Source: Methylobacterium mesophilicum
GTDB taxonomy: Bacteria > Pseudomonadota > Alphaproteobacteria > Rhizobiales > Beijerinckiaceae
Length of the DNA stretch: 64,000 nt
Reading direction: 5' to 3'
Assembly (NCBI RefSeq): GCF_022179445.1
Contig: NZ_BPQU01000020.1
Location: 1 to 64,000 of the forward strand
The first letter of the stretch is position 1. Every line of letters begins with the position of its first letter. Made by a program: the position numbers and the translations under genes. The notes under the pieces were generated by a model. That model did not search any database and was not told the origin of the DNA. It saw only the letters and a program-made list of their open reading frames with translations. Shown in pieces: positions 7,880-15,849 of this stretch.

Positions 7880-9010
7880 TCAGGCCGGACGCAGGCGCAG
7901 AACTCCTTCGCCACGGCGATGGCCGACGGTCGTTACCGCCACCTCGCGGGCGGTCCCTGCCGCGACGAGGCCGGCGGCCAGCGCCGCCCCGAGCGGTGCG
8001 ACGACCTCGAGACCGTGACCGATCACGTCGCCCAGCGCCCGGACGTCGGCGCCGGGGGCGAGCCGCGTGAGCGCGTCCCGCTCCTCCTCGGTGATCGCGG
8101 TGACCCCCGAGGCACCGGACAGGACGCGGTCCGGGGCCGAGAGGCCGGCCTGCAGCCAGAGCGCTTCGAGGCTGGCGGCGACGCTGCCGGGGATGCGCCG
8201 CGTGCGGTCGCTCGCCACCCGGTCCAGCCGGGCGAGCGTCCGAGCCCCGCGAGCGGCCGCGTGCGCCTCCGATTCGAGCATCAGGAAGGCTGCGCAGCTC
8301 CCCAAAATGAAGCCGGGCGCCGCCGCAGCCCGCTCGAAAACCGGTCGGTACGGTGCGCGGGCGAGATAGCCGCCCATCTCGTGGACCACGAGCACGTCCG
8401 GCCGTTCCGCGCTGTAGGAGCCGCCCACCAGGATCGCGTCGATCTGCCCCGAGGCGACCCGCGCCTGCGCGATCCGCAGTGCATCCACGCCGGCCGCCTC
8501 CTCCCCCATGAAGGTGCGCGAGGCCCCCGTGACCCCGTGCACGATGGCGATGTTGCCGGCGAGCAGGTTCGAGAGCTGGGCGAGGAACAGCGTCGGCCGC
8601 AGGTCGTTCTGCAGCCGCTCGTTGAGATAGGCACCCGGATCTGCGGCATCGCGCAGGCCCGTCAGGATCGCGCCGTCGACGGCGTAGTCGCGCTCGCCCC
8701 CGCCCGCCGCGACGACGAGATGGAGCCCCTGCTTGAGGGCGGCATCGTCCTTCACGCCGGCGGAATCCAGGGCGAGGCCGGCGGCGTAGACGCCGAGCCG
8801 CTGCCACGCCTCCATCTGCCGCTGGTCGCTGCGCTTGGGGATCTGCCCGTCCCACGTGATCGGCGGTGCCGGATGTACGCAATAGGGCGCGAACGTCTCG
8901 GCGTCGGTCCGGGGTGCCGCGCCGGCATCGAGGGCGGCGAGATGCGCCTCGATCCCTTCGCCCGCGCAGGAGACGAGGCCGAGGCCGGTGACGACGACGG
9001 GACGGCTCAT
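7880..9010 (-). CDS. FabF2XL-like ketosynthase lacking the catalytic Cys
   Basis: A 376-residue protein with a thiolase-fold ketosynthase layout (VVVTGLGLVSCAG at the N-terminus). It aligns without gaps to the FabF active-site region from the conserved GxxxxxxG stretch to the GV pair. The position of the nucleophilic Cys is Glu171 (FMGEEAAGVD). The first catalytic His (HGTST in FabF) is replaced by SGASG, while the second, GH in DVIGHGLE, is kept. It is the third gene of an acpXL-fabZ-KS operon and overlaps fabZ by ATGA. By position it corresponds to rhizobial FabF2XL. The residue changes suggest a chain-length-factor-like partner rather than a self-sufficient condensing enzyme. Confidence 0.78.
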   Translation of the reverse strand: MSRPVVVTGLGLVSCAGEGIEAHLAALDAGAAPRTDAETFAPYCVHPAPPITWDGQIPKRSDQRQMEAWQRLGVYAAGLALDSAGVKDDAALKQGLHLVVAAGGGERDYAVDGAILTGLRDAADPGAYLNERLQNDLRPTLFLAQLSNLLAGNIAIVHGVTGASRTFMGEEAAGVDALRIAQARVASGQIDAILVGGSYSAERPDVLVVHEMGGYLARAPYRPVFERAAAAPGFILGSCAAFLMLESEAHAAARGARTLARLDRVASDRTRRIPGSVAASLEALWLQAGLSAPDRVLSGASGVTAITEEERDALTRLAPGADVRALGDVIGHGLEVVAPLGAALAAGLVAAGTAREVAVTTVGHRRGEGVLRLRPA

Positions 9011-9474
9011 GGCTGCGCCGAGTCCGCGAACAGGCCGATGGCCCGGGCCCGCGCACGCATCGGCGCGTCGAGCCCATCCGGGAACGCCATGGTGCGGAAG
9101 CGCAGTTCGGCGTCGCACAGCGCCTTCCCGGCATGGCTGATCGCCGCCTTCGTCACGGCGTAGCCCGAGCCGTCATGCTCGAGGGTCGCCGTCACGATCA
9201 GTTCCGCGCCCGGCCCGACGAAGGACCGGAACCGGGCCTTGTCCACGCCGGTGAGGAACGGCATCCGGGTGAAATCGAGATGGGCGAGCACGAGGTAGCC
9301 GGAGGCCTGCGCCATGGTCTCGGTCAACAGCACCCCGGGCACCAGCGGATGGCCGGGGAAGTGTCCCTCGAAGACAGGGCTTTCCATCGGCACCCGAGCC
9401 AGCGCCTCGATCCGGCCGGCGGCCCGATCGAGGTGCCGGACAGAATCGATCATCTCGAAATATTCGAGGCGCAT
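9007..9474 (-). CDS. fabZXL: 3-hydroxyacyl-ACP dehydratase, FabZXL type
   Basis: A 155-residue hot-dog-fold dehydratase. The catalytic His lies in GHFPGHPLVPGVLLTE, and the downstream Glu/Gln position is in ETMAQASGYL. It is followed by a normal C-terminal hot-dog sheet. Placed between acpXL and the ketosynthase-like gene with a 4-base overlap, it most likely acts in elongation of the very-long hydroxy fatty acid that is attached to lipid A in Rhizobiales. General FabZ function in bulk lipid synthesis is less likely given this context. Confidence 0.85.
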   Translation of the reverse strand: MRLEYFEMIDSVRHLDRAAGRIEALARVPMESPVFEGHFPGHPLVPGVLLTETMAQASGYLVLAHLDFTRMPFLTGVDKARFRSFVGPGAELIVTATLEHDGSGYAVTKAAISHAGKALCDAELRFRTMAFPDGLDAPMRARARAIGLFADSAQP

Positions 9475-9496
9475 GGGGGCGTCGGGCTCTGGCGCG

Positions 9497-9805
9497 TCAG
9501 ACCTTGGCGGCCTTCTCGGCCACCAGGCCGTCGATGCGCGCGCACAGGTTCTTGAGGACGAAATACTGCTCGGCCGGGACCTTGCCCTCGTTGACTTCCT
9601 GGGTCCAGCGCTCGAGCGGCAGCTTGATCCCGAAAGCCTTGTCCACCGCGAAGGCGATGTCGAGGAACGCCAGGCTGTCGATGCCGAGGTCGTCGATGGC
9701 GTGGCTCTCCGGGGTGATCCTGTCCCGGGGGATGTCGGCGGTCTCGGCTATGATGTCGGCCACGCGCTGGAAGGTGGCGCTGCCGTGGGCGGGCTCGTCG
9801 GACAT
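9497..9805 (-). CDS. acpXL: Acyl carrier protein AcpXL
   Basis: A 102-residue acyl carrier protein of the AcpXL class, longer than the usual 78-residue ACP. The phosphopantetheine Ser44 is in DDLGIDSLAFLD. The family-specific C-terminal block is clear (LPLERWTQEVNEGKVP and YFVLKNLCARID). AcpXL carries the 27-hydroxyoctacosanoate-type chain to lipid A in rhizobia. The ATG has GAGAAG upstream. It is the first gene of the three-gene minus-strand operon. Confidence 0.93.
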   Translation of the reverse strand: MSDEPAHGSATFQRVADIIAETADIPRDRITPESHAIDDLGIDSLAFLDIAFAVDKAFGIKLPLERWTQEVNEGKVPAEQYFVLKNLCARIDGLVAEKAAKV

Positions 9806-10108
9806 GTCTTCTCGCGGGCTGTTCGGTTTCCGGATCGGTCGGGCGGGGTGCCCCCCTCGACGCCGGGCGACCCGGCGCTCACGCCCCGCGCGGCCACCAA
9901 TACGCGTACGGGGCCCGCGCTACGGGCCCGTCGGACGGCCGCGACCTCTACACGAGGGGGTCAGGGGCGGCAACCGCGGCGGTTCCCGGTGCGTTGCAGC
10001 GCTGGTTCGGGGTCGTGCACCGGATCGTGTGCGCGAACGCCCCCTGCGCCGCGACGAATTCGGTCTATGTGCGCGGCATCGGTTGCGCGGCGTCAGGAGA
10101 CGAGACGG
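9806..10108. other. Divergent spacer upstream of acpXL
   Basis: A 303-base region between the divergent acpXL and AI-2E permease genes. It is very G+C rich and has several short inverted sequences (for example around ACGGGCCC) but no convincing gene. It should contain promoters in both directions; none was recognised with confidence. Confidence 0.4.
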
Positions 10109-11227
10109 ATGTTACCCACGGTTCAGCCCGTCACGGCTCCGGCCCATCCCGGTCCCCCGCCACCGCCACCGCCGGAGCGGGCGCGCTCCCAGGGCGCGGC
10201 CCGGGTCGTGCTGGTGCTGGCGCTCTCCGCGCTCGGACTCTGGATCCTGCATGAATTCCTTCCGGCGCTGGCCTGGGCGGTGGTGCTGGCGATCGCGCTG
10301 TGGCCGCTCTACGCCCGCCTGGAGCACCGCTTCCCGCCGGGCCGGCACAACCTGCTGCTGCCGACCCTGATGACCACCGCGGTGGCCCTGGTGTTCCTCG
10401 CGCCGCTGGCGATCCTGGGCGTTCAGGCGGCACGCGAGGCCCACGACGTCGCCGAGTTCGTGCGCAACGCCGAGGCGAGCGGCATCCCGGCCCCGGAATT
10501 CCTGCAGCACCTGCCCTACGGCGCCGCCCAGGCGACCGCGTGGTGGAACGACAACCTCGGGCATGCCCAGGCCGGATCCGACCTGCTGCACCGGTTCGAC
10601 AACCACTCGGTGGTCGGCGCCTCGCGCAACTTCGGACGCGAGGTGGTGCACCGGATCGTGCTGTTCGGCTTCAGCCTGGTCGCCCTGTTCTTCCTGTTCC
10701 GCGACTGGCGCACGATCACCGAGCAGGCCCGCTCCGCCTGCGACCGGCTGTTCGGCCCCCGCGGCGAGCGCGTCGCGCGGCAGATGGTGGCTTCGGTGCA
10801 CGGTACCGTCGACGGCCTCGTTCTGGTCGGCCTCGGCGAGGGCTTCATCCTCGGGGTGGTCTACTACTTCGCCGGCGTTCCGCATCCGGTGCTGCTCGGG
10901 GCCTTCACGGCGGTGGCCGCCATGATCCCGTTCGGCGCGGCGCTCGCCATCGCGATCGCGGCGCTCCTCCTGGTGGCGGCGGGTTCGATGAAGGCGGCGG
11001 TCGTCGTGGCCGTGGCCGGATTCGTGGTCACGTTCGCGGCCGACCACTTCGTTCGGCCGGCGCTGATCGGGGGCACCACGAAGCTGCCGTTCCTGTGGGT
11101 GCTGCTCGGGATCCTGGGGGGCGTCGAGACCTTCGGGCTGCTCGGCCTGTTCGTCGGCCCGGCCGTGATGGCGGCGCTGGTCCTGCTCTGGCGGGAATTC
11201 ACCGAGGGCCACGACAAGACGGCGTGA
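10109..11227 (+). CDS. AI-2E family transporter (PerM-like permease)
   Basis: A 372-residue polytopic inner-membrane protein of the AI-2E/PerM family. A proline-rich cytoplasmic start (PPPPPPP) precedes paired transmembrane segments at about residues 35-75 and another at 95-115. A soluble loop follows, then the conserved C-terminal hydrophobic block with FAGVPHPVLLGAFTAV, PFGAALAIAIAAL and LWVLLGILGGVETFGLLG. AGGAG lies ten bases before the ATG. Substrates of most family members are unknown, so no solute is assigned. Confidence 0.88.
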   Translation: MLPTVQPVTAPAHPGPPPPPPPERARSQGAARVVLVLALSALGLWILHEFLPALAWAVVLAIALWPLYARLEHRFPPGRHNLLLPTLMTTAVALVFLAPLAILGVQAAREAHDVAEFVRNAEASGIPAPEFLQHLPYGAAQATAWWNDNLGHAQAGSDLLHRFDNHSVVGASRNFGREVVHRIVLFGFSLVALFFLFRDWRTITEQARSACDRLFGPRGERVARQMVASVHGTVDGLVLVGLGEGFILGVVYYFAGVPHPVLLGAFTAVAAMIPFGAALAIAIAALLLVAAGSMKAAVVVAVAGFVVTFAADHFVRPALIGGTTKLPFLWVLLGILGGVETFGLLGLFVGPAVMAALVLLWREFTEGHDKTA

Positions 11228-11230
11228 GCG

Positions 11231-11332
11231 CGCCTAGCGCATCGCGCCCAAACCGGCGTGATGCGCTAGCTCCTTGGTCTACATCATTTTTTTCCGAAAG
11301 CCGGTGGACACCTTTCGGGACGATGCTCTAAT
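11231..11332. repeat. Two adjacent intergenic palindromes
   Basis: The first palindrome pairs CTAGCGCATC with GATGCGCTAG around about 16 bases. The second, just after it, pairs CCGAAAG with CTTTCGG and ends in GATGCTCTA, the form of a dispersed palindrome seen often in Methylobacterium and Bradyrhizobium. They fill the gap between two convergent genes and may act as bidirectional terminators. Confidence 0.6.
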
Positions 11333-11831
11333 CGGCCGCGCTCGCCCCGGCCGAGGCTTCCATGCGGCGCCGGTCCTGGCGCCAATCCGCGGGCTTCTCG
11401 AAGGTCCCCGCCCAGAGGCCGCGACGGGTCGCCCAAGCCTGGCCCTCCTGACGGGTGTAGGCGGGCGTCACCTGACGGCTGGCGAGCGCGTAGCCCTTCG
11501 CGACCATCCAGGCGGACAGGTCTTCGCCATGCGCGAGGCAGAGGCCGGCGATGCTGCCTGGGCCGGCAGCTTCGCGGCGCTCGCAGGTGACGACGCCGGT
11601 GCCGATATGGGCGGTCAGCGCCAGGGCGGCGTCGCGACCGCAGCGGTATTCCCGGCCGGTCACGGTCTGGCAGCTCTGCGCCGTCTCGGGGGCGTCGATC
11701 CCGTAGAGGTTTATGCGGGTGCCGTGCACCTCGATCGTATCGCCGTCGATCACCGTCGCCGGTCCGCTGATCGTCCCGGCTGCGGCGGCGGGGGAACAGA
11801 GGAGCAGGAGGGCGAGCATCGATCTTGTCAT
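11328..11831 (-). CDS. Secreted thermonuclease-like (SNase) protein
   Basis: A 167-residue protein with a signal peptide (MTRSMLALLLLCSPAAAAG) and a staphylococcal-nuclease OB-fold. Family motifs are VIDGDTIEV, INLYGIDAPET and the GRD and GLW segments near the middle and end. The Asp and Glu of GDT and APE, used for calcium and catalysis in SNase, are present. Two disulfide-forming Cys pairs are plausible. The start at 11831 was chosen for the signal peptide. Export suggests extracellular or periplasmic nucleic-acid turnover. Confidence 0.83.
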   Translation of the reverse strand: MTRSMLALLLLCSPAAAAGTISGPATVIDGDTIEVHGTRINLYGIDAPETAQSCQTVTGREYRCGRDAALALTAHIGTGVVTCERREAAGPGSIAGLCLAHGEDLSAWMVAKGYALASRQVTPAYTRQEGQAWATRRGLWAGTFEKPADWRQDRRRMEASAGASAAD

Positions 11832-12087
11832 CGGAAAGCTGTCCACGAACGACCGGCAAGGGTTTCTCGAAGCGCCCGGAATCGCCGGCCATTGTGGCGC
11901 TTTTGCCGGCTCAGCCATGCGCCTTCGGAAGACCCGCGCGTCCCGCGGGGCGCGCTCGGCCGACCGTTACGCGAAGAGATTGCGAAAGCGTTGCCCCTCA
12001 GACTTAGCAATCCCTTCGCACGGACGGGCATCGCGCCCGCGATCCGCCGACATCCGCGAAGGTAAGGGACCGGAAGCCGGCGAACCG

Positions 12088-12118
12088 GACGTCAGGTCCG
12101 GTCGACGTCAGGTCCGGT
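12088..12118. repeat. Short direct repeat at a gene end
   Basis: GACGTCAGGTCCGGT occurs twice with 16-base spacing, and the second copy spans the stop codon of the L,D-transpeptidase gene. It may be a slippage duplication. The rest of the 276-base spacer up to the nuclease gene holds nothing recognisable. Confidence 0.6.
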
Positions 12119-12788
12119 ACTTGCCGCTCCGCTTGACCAGGACCCGGGTGCCGACCGGGACGCGCTCGTAGAGGTCGGCGATGTCCTCGTTGAGCATCCG
12201 GACGCAGCCCGACGACATCTGCTCCCCGATGCTCCAGGGCTCGTTGGTTCCGTGGATCCGGAACAGGATGTCGCGGTTGCCCTGGTAGAGGTACAGGGCC
12301 CGGGCGCCCAGCGGGTTGTCGACGCCGCCCTTGCGGGTGCGGGGCAGGTCGGGGTTGAGCGAGACCATCGTGACGGTCGGGCTCCAATCCGGCCAGACGC
12401 CCTTGCGGCCGACGCGCGCCTCGCCCTTCCAAGAGAAGCCGGCCTTGCCGACGCCGACGCCGTACTGCATCGCGCTGCCGTCGGCCTGGACCAGGAGGAG
12501 CTGGCGCCGGTCGATGTCGACCAGGATCGTGCCGGGCTTCTCCGGGCCGTTGTAGCTGACCTGCTGGCGGCGGTACTTCGGATCGAGGCGGGCGGTGTCG
12601 ACCAGCGGGATGTCGAACGGCTTGTCGGCCTTCGTCCCGATGTACCAGGCCGATTCGTCGTCCTGCGCGAGCTGGGACGGGCGGGTCTGGCAGGCGGCCA
12701 GCGGCGCGATCGCCACCACGGCGAGCAGAATTCGCGAGAGCAGGAGCCGGCGAATTCGGCTCCAGGCCGACAGGTGGGATGCGATCAT
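12108..12788 (-). CDS. L,D-transpeptidase (YkuD) lipoprotein
   Basis: A protein of about 226 residues with a lipoprotein signal (basic start, hydrophobic stretch, lipobox PLAAC) and a C-terminal YkuD domain. The catalytic motif is seen as a conserved HGT followed by SSGCVRM with the nucleophilic Cys, as in the ErfK/YbiS group. Such enzymes make 3-3 peptidoglycan cross-links or attach proteins to the cell wall. The start is uncertain: ATG at 12788, 12800 or 12899 are all in frame. The shortest gives the cleanest lipoprotein signal. Confidence 0.88.
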   Translation of the reverse strand: MIASHLSAWSRIRRLLLSRILLAVVAIAPLAACQTRPSQLAQDDESAWYIGTKADKPFDIPLVDTARLDPKYRRQQVSYNGPEKPGTILVDIDRRQLLLVQADGSAMQYGVGVGKAGFSWKGEARVGRKGVWPDWSPTVTMVSLNPDLPRTRKGGVDNPLGARALYLYQGNRDILFRIHGTNEPWSIGEQMSSGCVRMLNEDIADLYERVPVGTRVLVKRSGKYRT

Positions 12789-13014
12789 GGGGCCTGACAT
12801 GCGGGATACGGTCCAGGGTGCTATGCCTACCGTCTCCCCGTCTGCGACGATGTAGCTTTTGCGCCGCACGGACGCGCGAGCGCCCACTGCCACGGCCATG
12901 GTTGCGCCCTAATTCAAAGGGGAAGGCTGAGGACCAGCACGGCCTTGCTAAGTTGCCTGCCGGTTCTCGGACGGCGGCGACGCAACCGGACTTCGACATT
13001 CGCGGAGGCAGATC

Positions 13015-13458
13015 ATGGCCGAGACCGAGACACTTGCCGCCGACGCGGCGGTCGTGCCCGGGGACCTTCTGCGCCCGGCCATCCACCTCGACCATTGCGT
13101 GATCCACGTCACCGACTGGTCGCGCTCGAACGCCTTCTACCGCGATGTGGTCGGCGCCGAGGTGATCGAGCGCGGCAGCGGCTTCGCCTACCGGTTCGGC
13201 GGCGTGCAGCTCAATTGCCACGGGCCGGGCGTGAAGGCGGAGCCGGTCGCGGCGCAGCCCGTGCTCCCGGGGAACAGCGACCTGTGCTTCCGCTGGTCGG
13301 GCACGATCGAGGACGCGATGGCCCATCTCAAGGCGGCCGGCGTGCCGGTGGAGCTGGGCCCGGTCGAGCGCCACGGCGCGGCGGGCCCCGGCCTCAGCGT
13401 CTACTTCCGCGACCCGGACGGCTCGCTCCTGGAATTCATCACCTATCCGACCGCGTGA
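13015..13458 (+). CDS. VOC-family (glyoxalase fold) protein
   Basis: A 147-residue single-domain vicinal-oxygen-chelate protein. The first beta-alpha module begins LDHCVIHVTDWSRSNAFYRD, and the second ends with the diagnostic YFRDPDGSLLEFITYP. Metal ligands His27-type and the C-terminal Glu are in place. It could be a lyase, isomerase or drug-binding protein; the subfamily that includes YqcK-like proteins is the nearest recalled. It is convergent with the cNMP-binding gene, two bases apart. Confidence 0.85.
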   Translation: MAETETLAADAAVVPGDLLRPAIHLDHCVIHVTDWSRSNAFYRDVVGAEVIERGSGFAYRFGGVQLNCHGPGVKAEPVAAQPVLPGNSDLCFRWSGTIEDAMAHLKAAGVPVELGPVERHGAAGPGLSVYFRDPDGSLLEFITYPTA

Positions 13459-13460
13459 GG

Positions 13461-13904
13461 TCAGCCCCGGCTCTCGGCCAGCGCCTGGTTGGTCTGCTCC
13501 AGCCGCAGCGCCAGCACCCGCATCAGCGCGATGCTGATCTGGGGGAACTGCGCCAGCAGCTCCAGGAACACGCCCCGGTCGATCCGCAACGCCGTCACCG
13601 CGGTCTCCGCCGTCACGGTGGCGGAGCGGGGCTGGTCGGCCAGGATGCCCATCTCTCCGACCAGGGCGTCCTGCCCGAGCAGCGCCAGCCGGACCGGGCC
13701 GGCCGGCCCGTCGATGCTCACCTCGGCGCTGCCCATCAGGATCACGTAGGCGGCATCGGCCACGTCGCCCCGAGCGAAGAAGCGTTGGCCCGGCTCGAAA
13801 TGCACGCGCTCGCTGGTGAAGGCCAGGAGCTTCAGGCGCGCCGGCTCCACCTCGCGGAACAGCGGCACCTGCCGCAGGGAGGAAACCTCGGTGTCGAGGG
13901 TCAT
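13461..13904 (-). CDS. Cyclic-nucleotide-binding domain protein without HTH
   Basis: A 147-residue protein that is one CRP-type beta-roll domain. Typical features are VPLFREVEPARLKLLAF at the start, a phosphate-cassette-like region VGEMGILADQPRSATVTAE, and a C-terminal helix FPQISIALMRVLALRLEQTN. The helix-turn-helix of CRP/FNR proteins is absent, so it cannot bind DNA on its own. The RSAT in the phosphate cassette suggests that real nucleotide binding is possible. Target and partner are unknown. Confidence 0.85.
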   Translation of the reverse strand: MTLDTEVSSLRQVPLFREVEPARLKLLAFTSERVHFEPGQRFFARGDVADAAYVILMGSAEVSIDGPAGPVRLALLGQDALVGEMGILADQPRSATVTAETAVTALRIDRGVFLELLAQFPQISIALMRVLALRLEQTNQALAESRG

Positions 13905-13986
13905 GCACTGGCTCCGCGACGGGCTTCACGCCCTCGCGGGCATGGGTGGTACTGATGAGAGGGCCAGACCGGCCGACGACATATCC

Positions 13987-14826
13987 ATGCGGTTCATCAA
14001 GTCCTTGTCCAGTCCCACGCCCGATGCAATCCGCACGGTCCAGTACCTGATCGTCGGCCTACTGACGATTGCATGCGCCGGCCTGGCGAATCCCGGCGCC
14101 GCCCAGGCGCGCCTGGTTCAGGCCGACCTCGCCCGGGTCGCGGCCGCCCCTCTGCCCGGAGCCCGGGCGCCGCTCTCGGTGCCGGTGACGGACGCGCGGA
14201 CCGGGCGCACCACCACGCTGGGCGAGGCTTTGGGCGGGCGCGCCACCCTCCTGCTGCCGGTGGATTACACCTGCGGGAACGTCTGCGACCCGATGCTGTC
14301 CATGGCCGCCGAAGCGCTGGCCGCGACCGGCCTCCCCGCGGACCAGTACGCGTGGGTGCTCGTCGGGATCGATCCCCGCGACGACGCCGCGGCCGCGCGT
14401 CGCATGCTGCAAGAGACGCTCGGGCCGCGCGCGGCCGGCGCCACGCCCCTGCTCGTCACCGATGCCGCCCTCGCCCGGCTGACCGGAGCACTGGGTTACA
14501 CGGCCGTCTACGATCCCGGGACCGACAGCTTCGCCCATCCCGCCGCCGCGATGCTGCTGACCGGCGACGGCCGGGTGGCGCGGGTGCTCTCGCCCCTGGC
14601 GCTGACCGGCCGGGACCTCCGGCTCGCCCTGACGGAGGCCGGCGAGGGGCGGGTCGGCGGCCTGGCCGACCGTCTGGCGCTGCTGTGCTACGGCTACGAT
14701 GCCGCACGCGGTCTCTACACGCCGCTGGTCCAGCGCATCCTGACCGTGGCGGGCCTCGCCACGATCTTGGGGATCGGCCTCCTCATCGTCGGCCTGTCTC
14801 GGAAGTCGCGGTCGAGGCCCGGCTGA
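13987..14826 (+). CDS. Sco1/SenC-like thioredoxin-fold protein
   Basis: A 279-residue membrane-anchored protein. A hydrophobic N-terminal segment (about residues 18-38) precedes a thioredoxin-like domain with CGNVC as the metal/redox motif, in place of the common CPxxC. The VGIDPRDD block of Sco proteins is present. A second transmembrane segment lies at the C-terminus (TILGIGLLIVGLS). Sco proteins deliver copper to cytochrome oxidase CuA. The family His is not obvious here, so a redox role is equally possible. No oxidase genes are nearby. Confidence 0.78.
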   Translation: MRFIKSLSSPTPDAIRTVQYLIVGLLTIACAGLANPGAAQARLVQADLARVAAAPLPGARAPLSVPVTDARTGRTTTLGEALGGRATLLLPVDYTCGNVCDPMLSMAAEALAATGLPADQYAWVLVGIDPRDDAAAARRMLQETLGPRAAGATPLLVTDAALARLTGALGYTAVYDPGTDSFAHPAAAMLLTGDGRVARVLSPLALTGRDLRLALTEAGEGRVGGLADRLALLCYGYDAARGLYTPLVQRILTVAGLATILGIGLLIVGLSRKSRSRPG

Positions 14827-14838
14827 CGGTCGACGGCC

Positions 14839-15045
14839 TCAGCGCTTCGTCGAAAGACCCTGCTCCCCCGGGCCCGGCGCCTCACGCTTCAGGCTGGCAT
14901 TGAGATGGGGCGAATCCACCGGCTCCTCACGGGTGGTCGGCGTCGGCGAATCCTCGGGGGCCGGCATCGGCGGGAGCGGCGGCGTATTCGGCTTCACGGC
15001 CGGCTCGGATCCGGCCGCGTCCTTGACCATGTTGCGGTTCGTCAC
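14839..15045 (-). CDS. Hypothetical proline-rich protein (68 aa)
   Basis: A 68-residue, low-complexity protein rich in Pro, Glu and Ser (KPNTPPLPPMPAPEDSPTPT), probably unstructured. It would start at GTG 15045 with GAGAGG nine bases upstream, or at an ATG five codons later. No family was recognised. It is on the opposite strand to its neighbours, and coding status is moderately supported only. Confidence 0.45.
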   Translation of the reverse strand: MTNRNMVKDAAGSEPAVKPNTPPLPPMPAPEDSPTPTTREEPVDSPHLNASLKREAPGPGEQGLSTKR

Positions 15046-15236
15046 TGGCGGAAACCTCTCCTCGAAAGCCTGCGGCGTGGGAACCGGGCGCAGCCGCGCG
15101 AGAGTAGGCCCGCCCCGGGCCGGTCCGCAGCGGGCGCCTGCGGAGAAACGCGCAGATCAACCGGGGATCAACGCCGCACACAGCCGGCGGTTGCCGCCAA
15201 GCTTAGCTTTGCCAAACTTGGCTACGTCTCATGACA

Positions 15237-15261
15237 GGAACCTTGGTTATTGCTGAAGGTT
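15237..15261 (+). promoter_or_regulatory. Candidate EcfG-type promoter (one mismatch)
   Basis: GGAAC is followed after 16 bases by GGTT, one base off the alphaproteobacterial general-stress consensus GGAAC-N16/17-CGTT. It ends 34 bases before the start of a KGG-domain stress protein. The position and the gene type make it plausible despite the mismatch. Confidence 0.5.
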
Positions 15262-15295
15262 GTTGCGGGGTGAAGCGAAGCCTGAGGAGGAACTG

Positions 15296-15484
15296 ATGGC
15301 ATCCGGAAATTCAACCTCGAAGCGGGGCTTTGCCTCGATGGACCTGTCGCGGCAGCGCGAGATCGCCAGCAAAGGCGGACGCAGCGTGCCGGCCGAGAAG
15401 CGCTCCTTCTCGCAGGACCGCGAACTGGCCTCGAACGCCGGTCGCAAGGGTGGGCAGTCCACGGGGACCGGCCGCGCCGAGTGA
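15296..15484 (+). CDS. KGG-domain stress-induced protein
   Basis: A 62-residue, highly charged, Gly-rich protein with KGG repeats: GFASMD..., ASKGGRSVPAEKRSFS and NAGRKGGQ. This is the Con-10/GsiB-like family found in bacteria during general stress and desiccation, thought to be intrinsically disordered protectants. GAGGAGG lies five bases before the ATG. A near-match to the EcfG promoter upstream and the PhyR/NepR locus 1.2 kb away support stress regulation. Confidence 0.88.
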   Translation: MASGNSTSKRGFASMDLSRQREIASKGGRSVPAEKRSFSQDRELASNAGRKGGQSTGTGRAE

Positions 15485-15634
15485 CGCACCGAACCGATCG
15501 AGTCGCGTAACGGCGCCGCGTCCCCAGGACCGGCGCCGTCCTTGTTTTTGGACCGATGGGCTCACGTTATCGCTACGGGTCACGGAGGTGGAAGATCCAT
15601 CTCCCGGGCTTGATATCCTGCCCCTATTACTCGC

Positions 15635-15672
15635 CGTCATCCCGGGCTCCGCTGCGCGGCCCCGGAATGACC
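15635..15672. repeat. Dispersed palindromic repeat
   Basis: CGTCATCCCGGG and CCCCGGAATGACC form an imperfect inverted repeat around GCTCCGCTGCGCGG. Sequences of this form are scattered through many alphaproteobacterial genomes. It lies in the 365-base spacer after the KGG gene, which otherwise holds only the terminator at 15783-15827. Confidence 0.55.
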
Positions 15673-15782
15673 GCGTGTCGCGGCACGGATCGGGCCTATA
15701 TGAGAAGACGATTTAGCCTTCCGCCGTGAGCAGAGATAAAAACTCCAACCCGTCGATCCCATAGAGATCGTTGCGAGTGTTC

Positions 15783-15827
15783 AGACACCAGAAAGCCCCG
15801 CCGGAACGACGGGGCTTTCTGGTGTCT
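15783..15827 (-). terminator. Strong 18-bp terminator hairpin
   Basis: AGACACCAGAAAGCCCCG pairs perfectly over 18 bases with its complement around a nine-base loop. On the minus strand it lies 23 bases after the stop of the secreted-protein gene at 15850. It has no long T-run but is very stable and may stop transcription from both sides. Confidence 0.7.
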
Positions 15828-15849
15828 CGCAGCTGAACCGATCAGGTGC

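Noticed and set aside
7470..9134. A 554-codon minus-strand frame overlapping the ketosynthase-like and cold-shock genes
   Set aside because: Its translation is Arg-rich and lacks domains; the real genes in the other frames have conserved motifs and ribosome sites.
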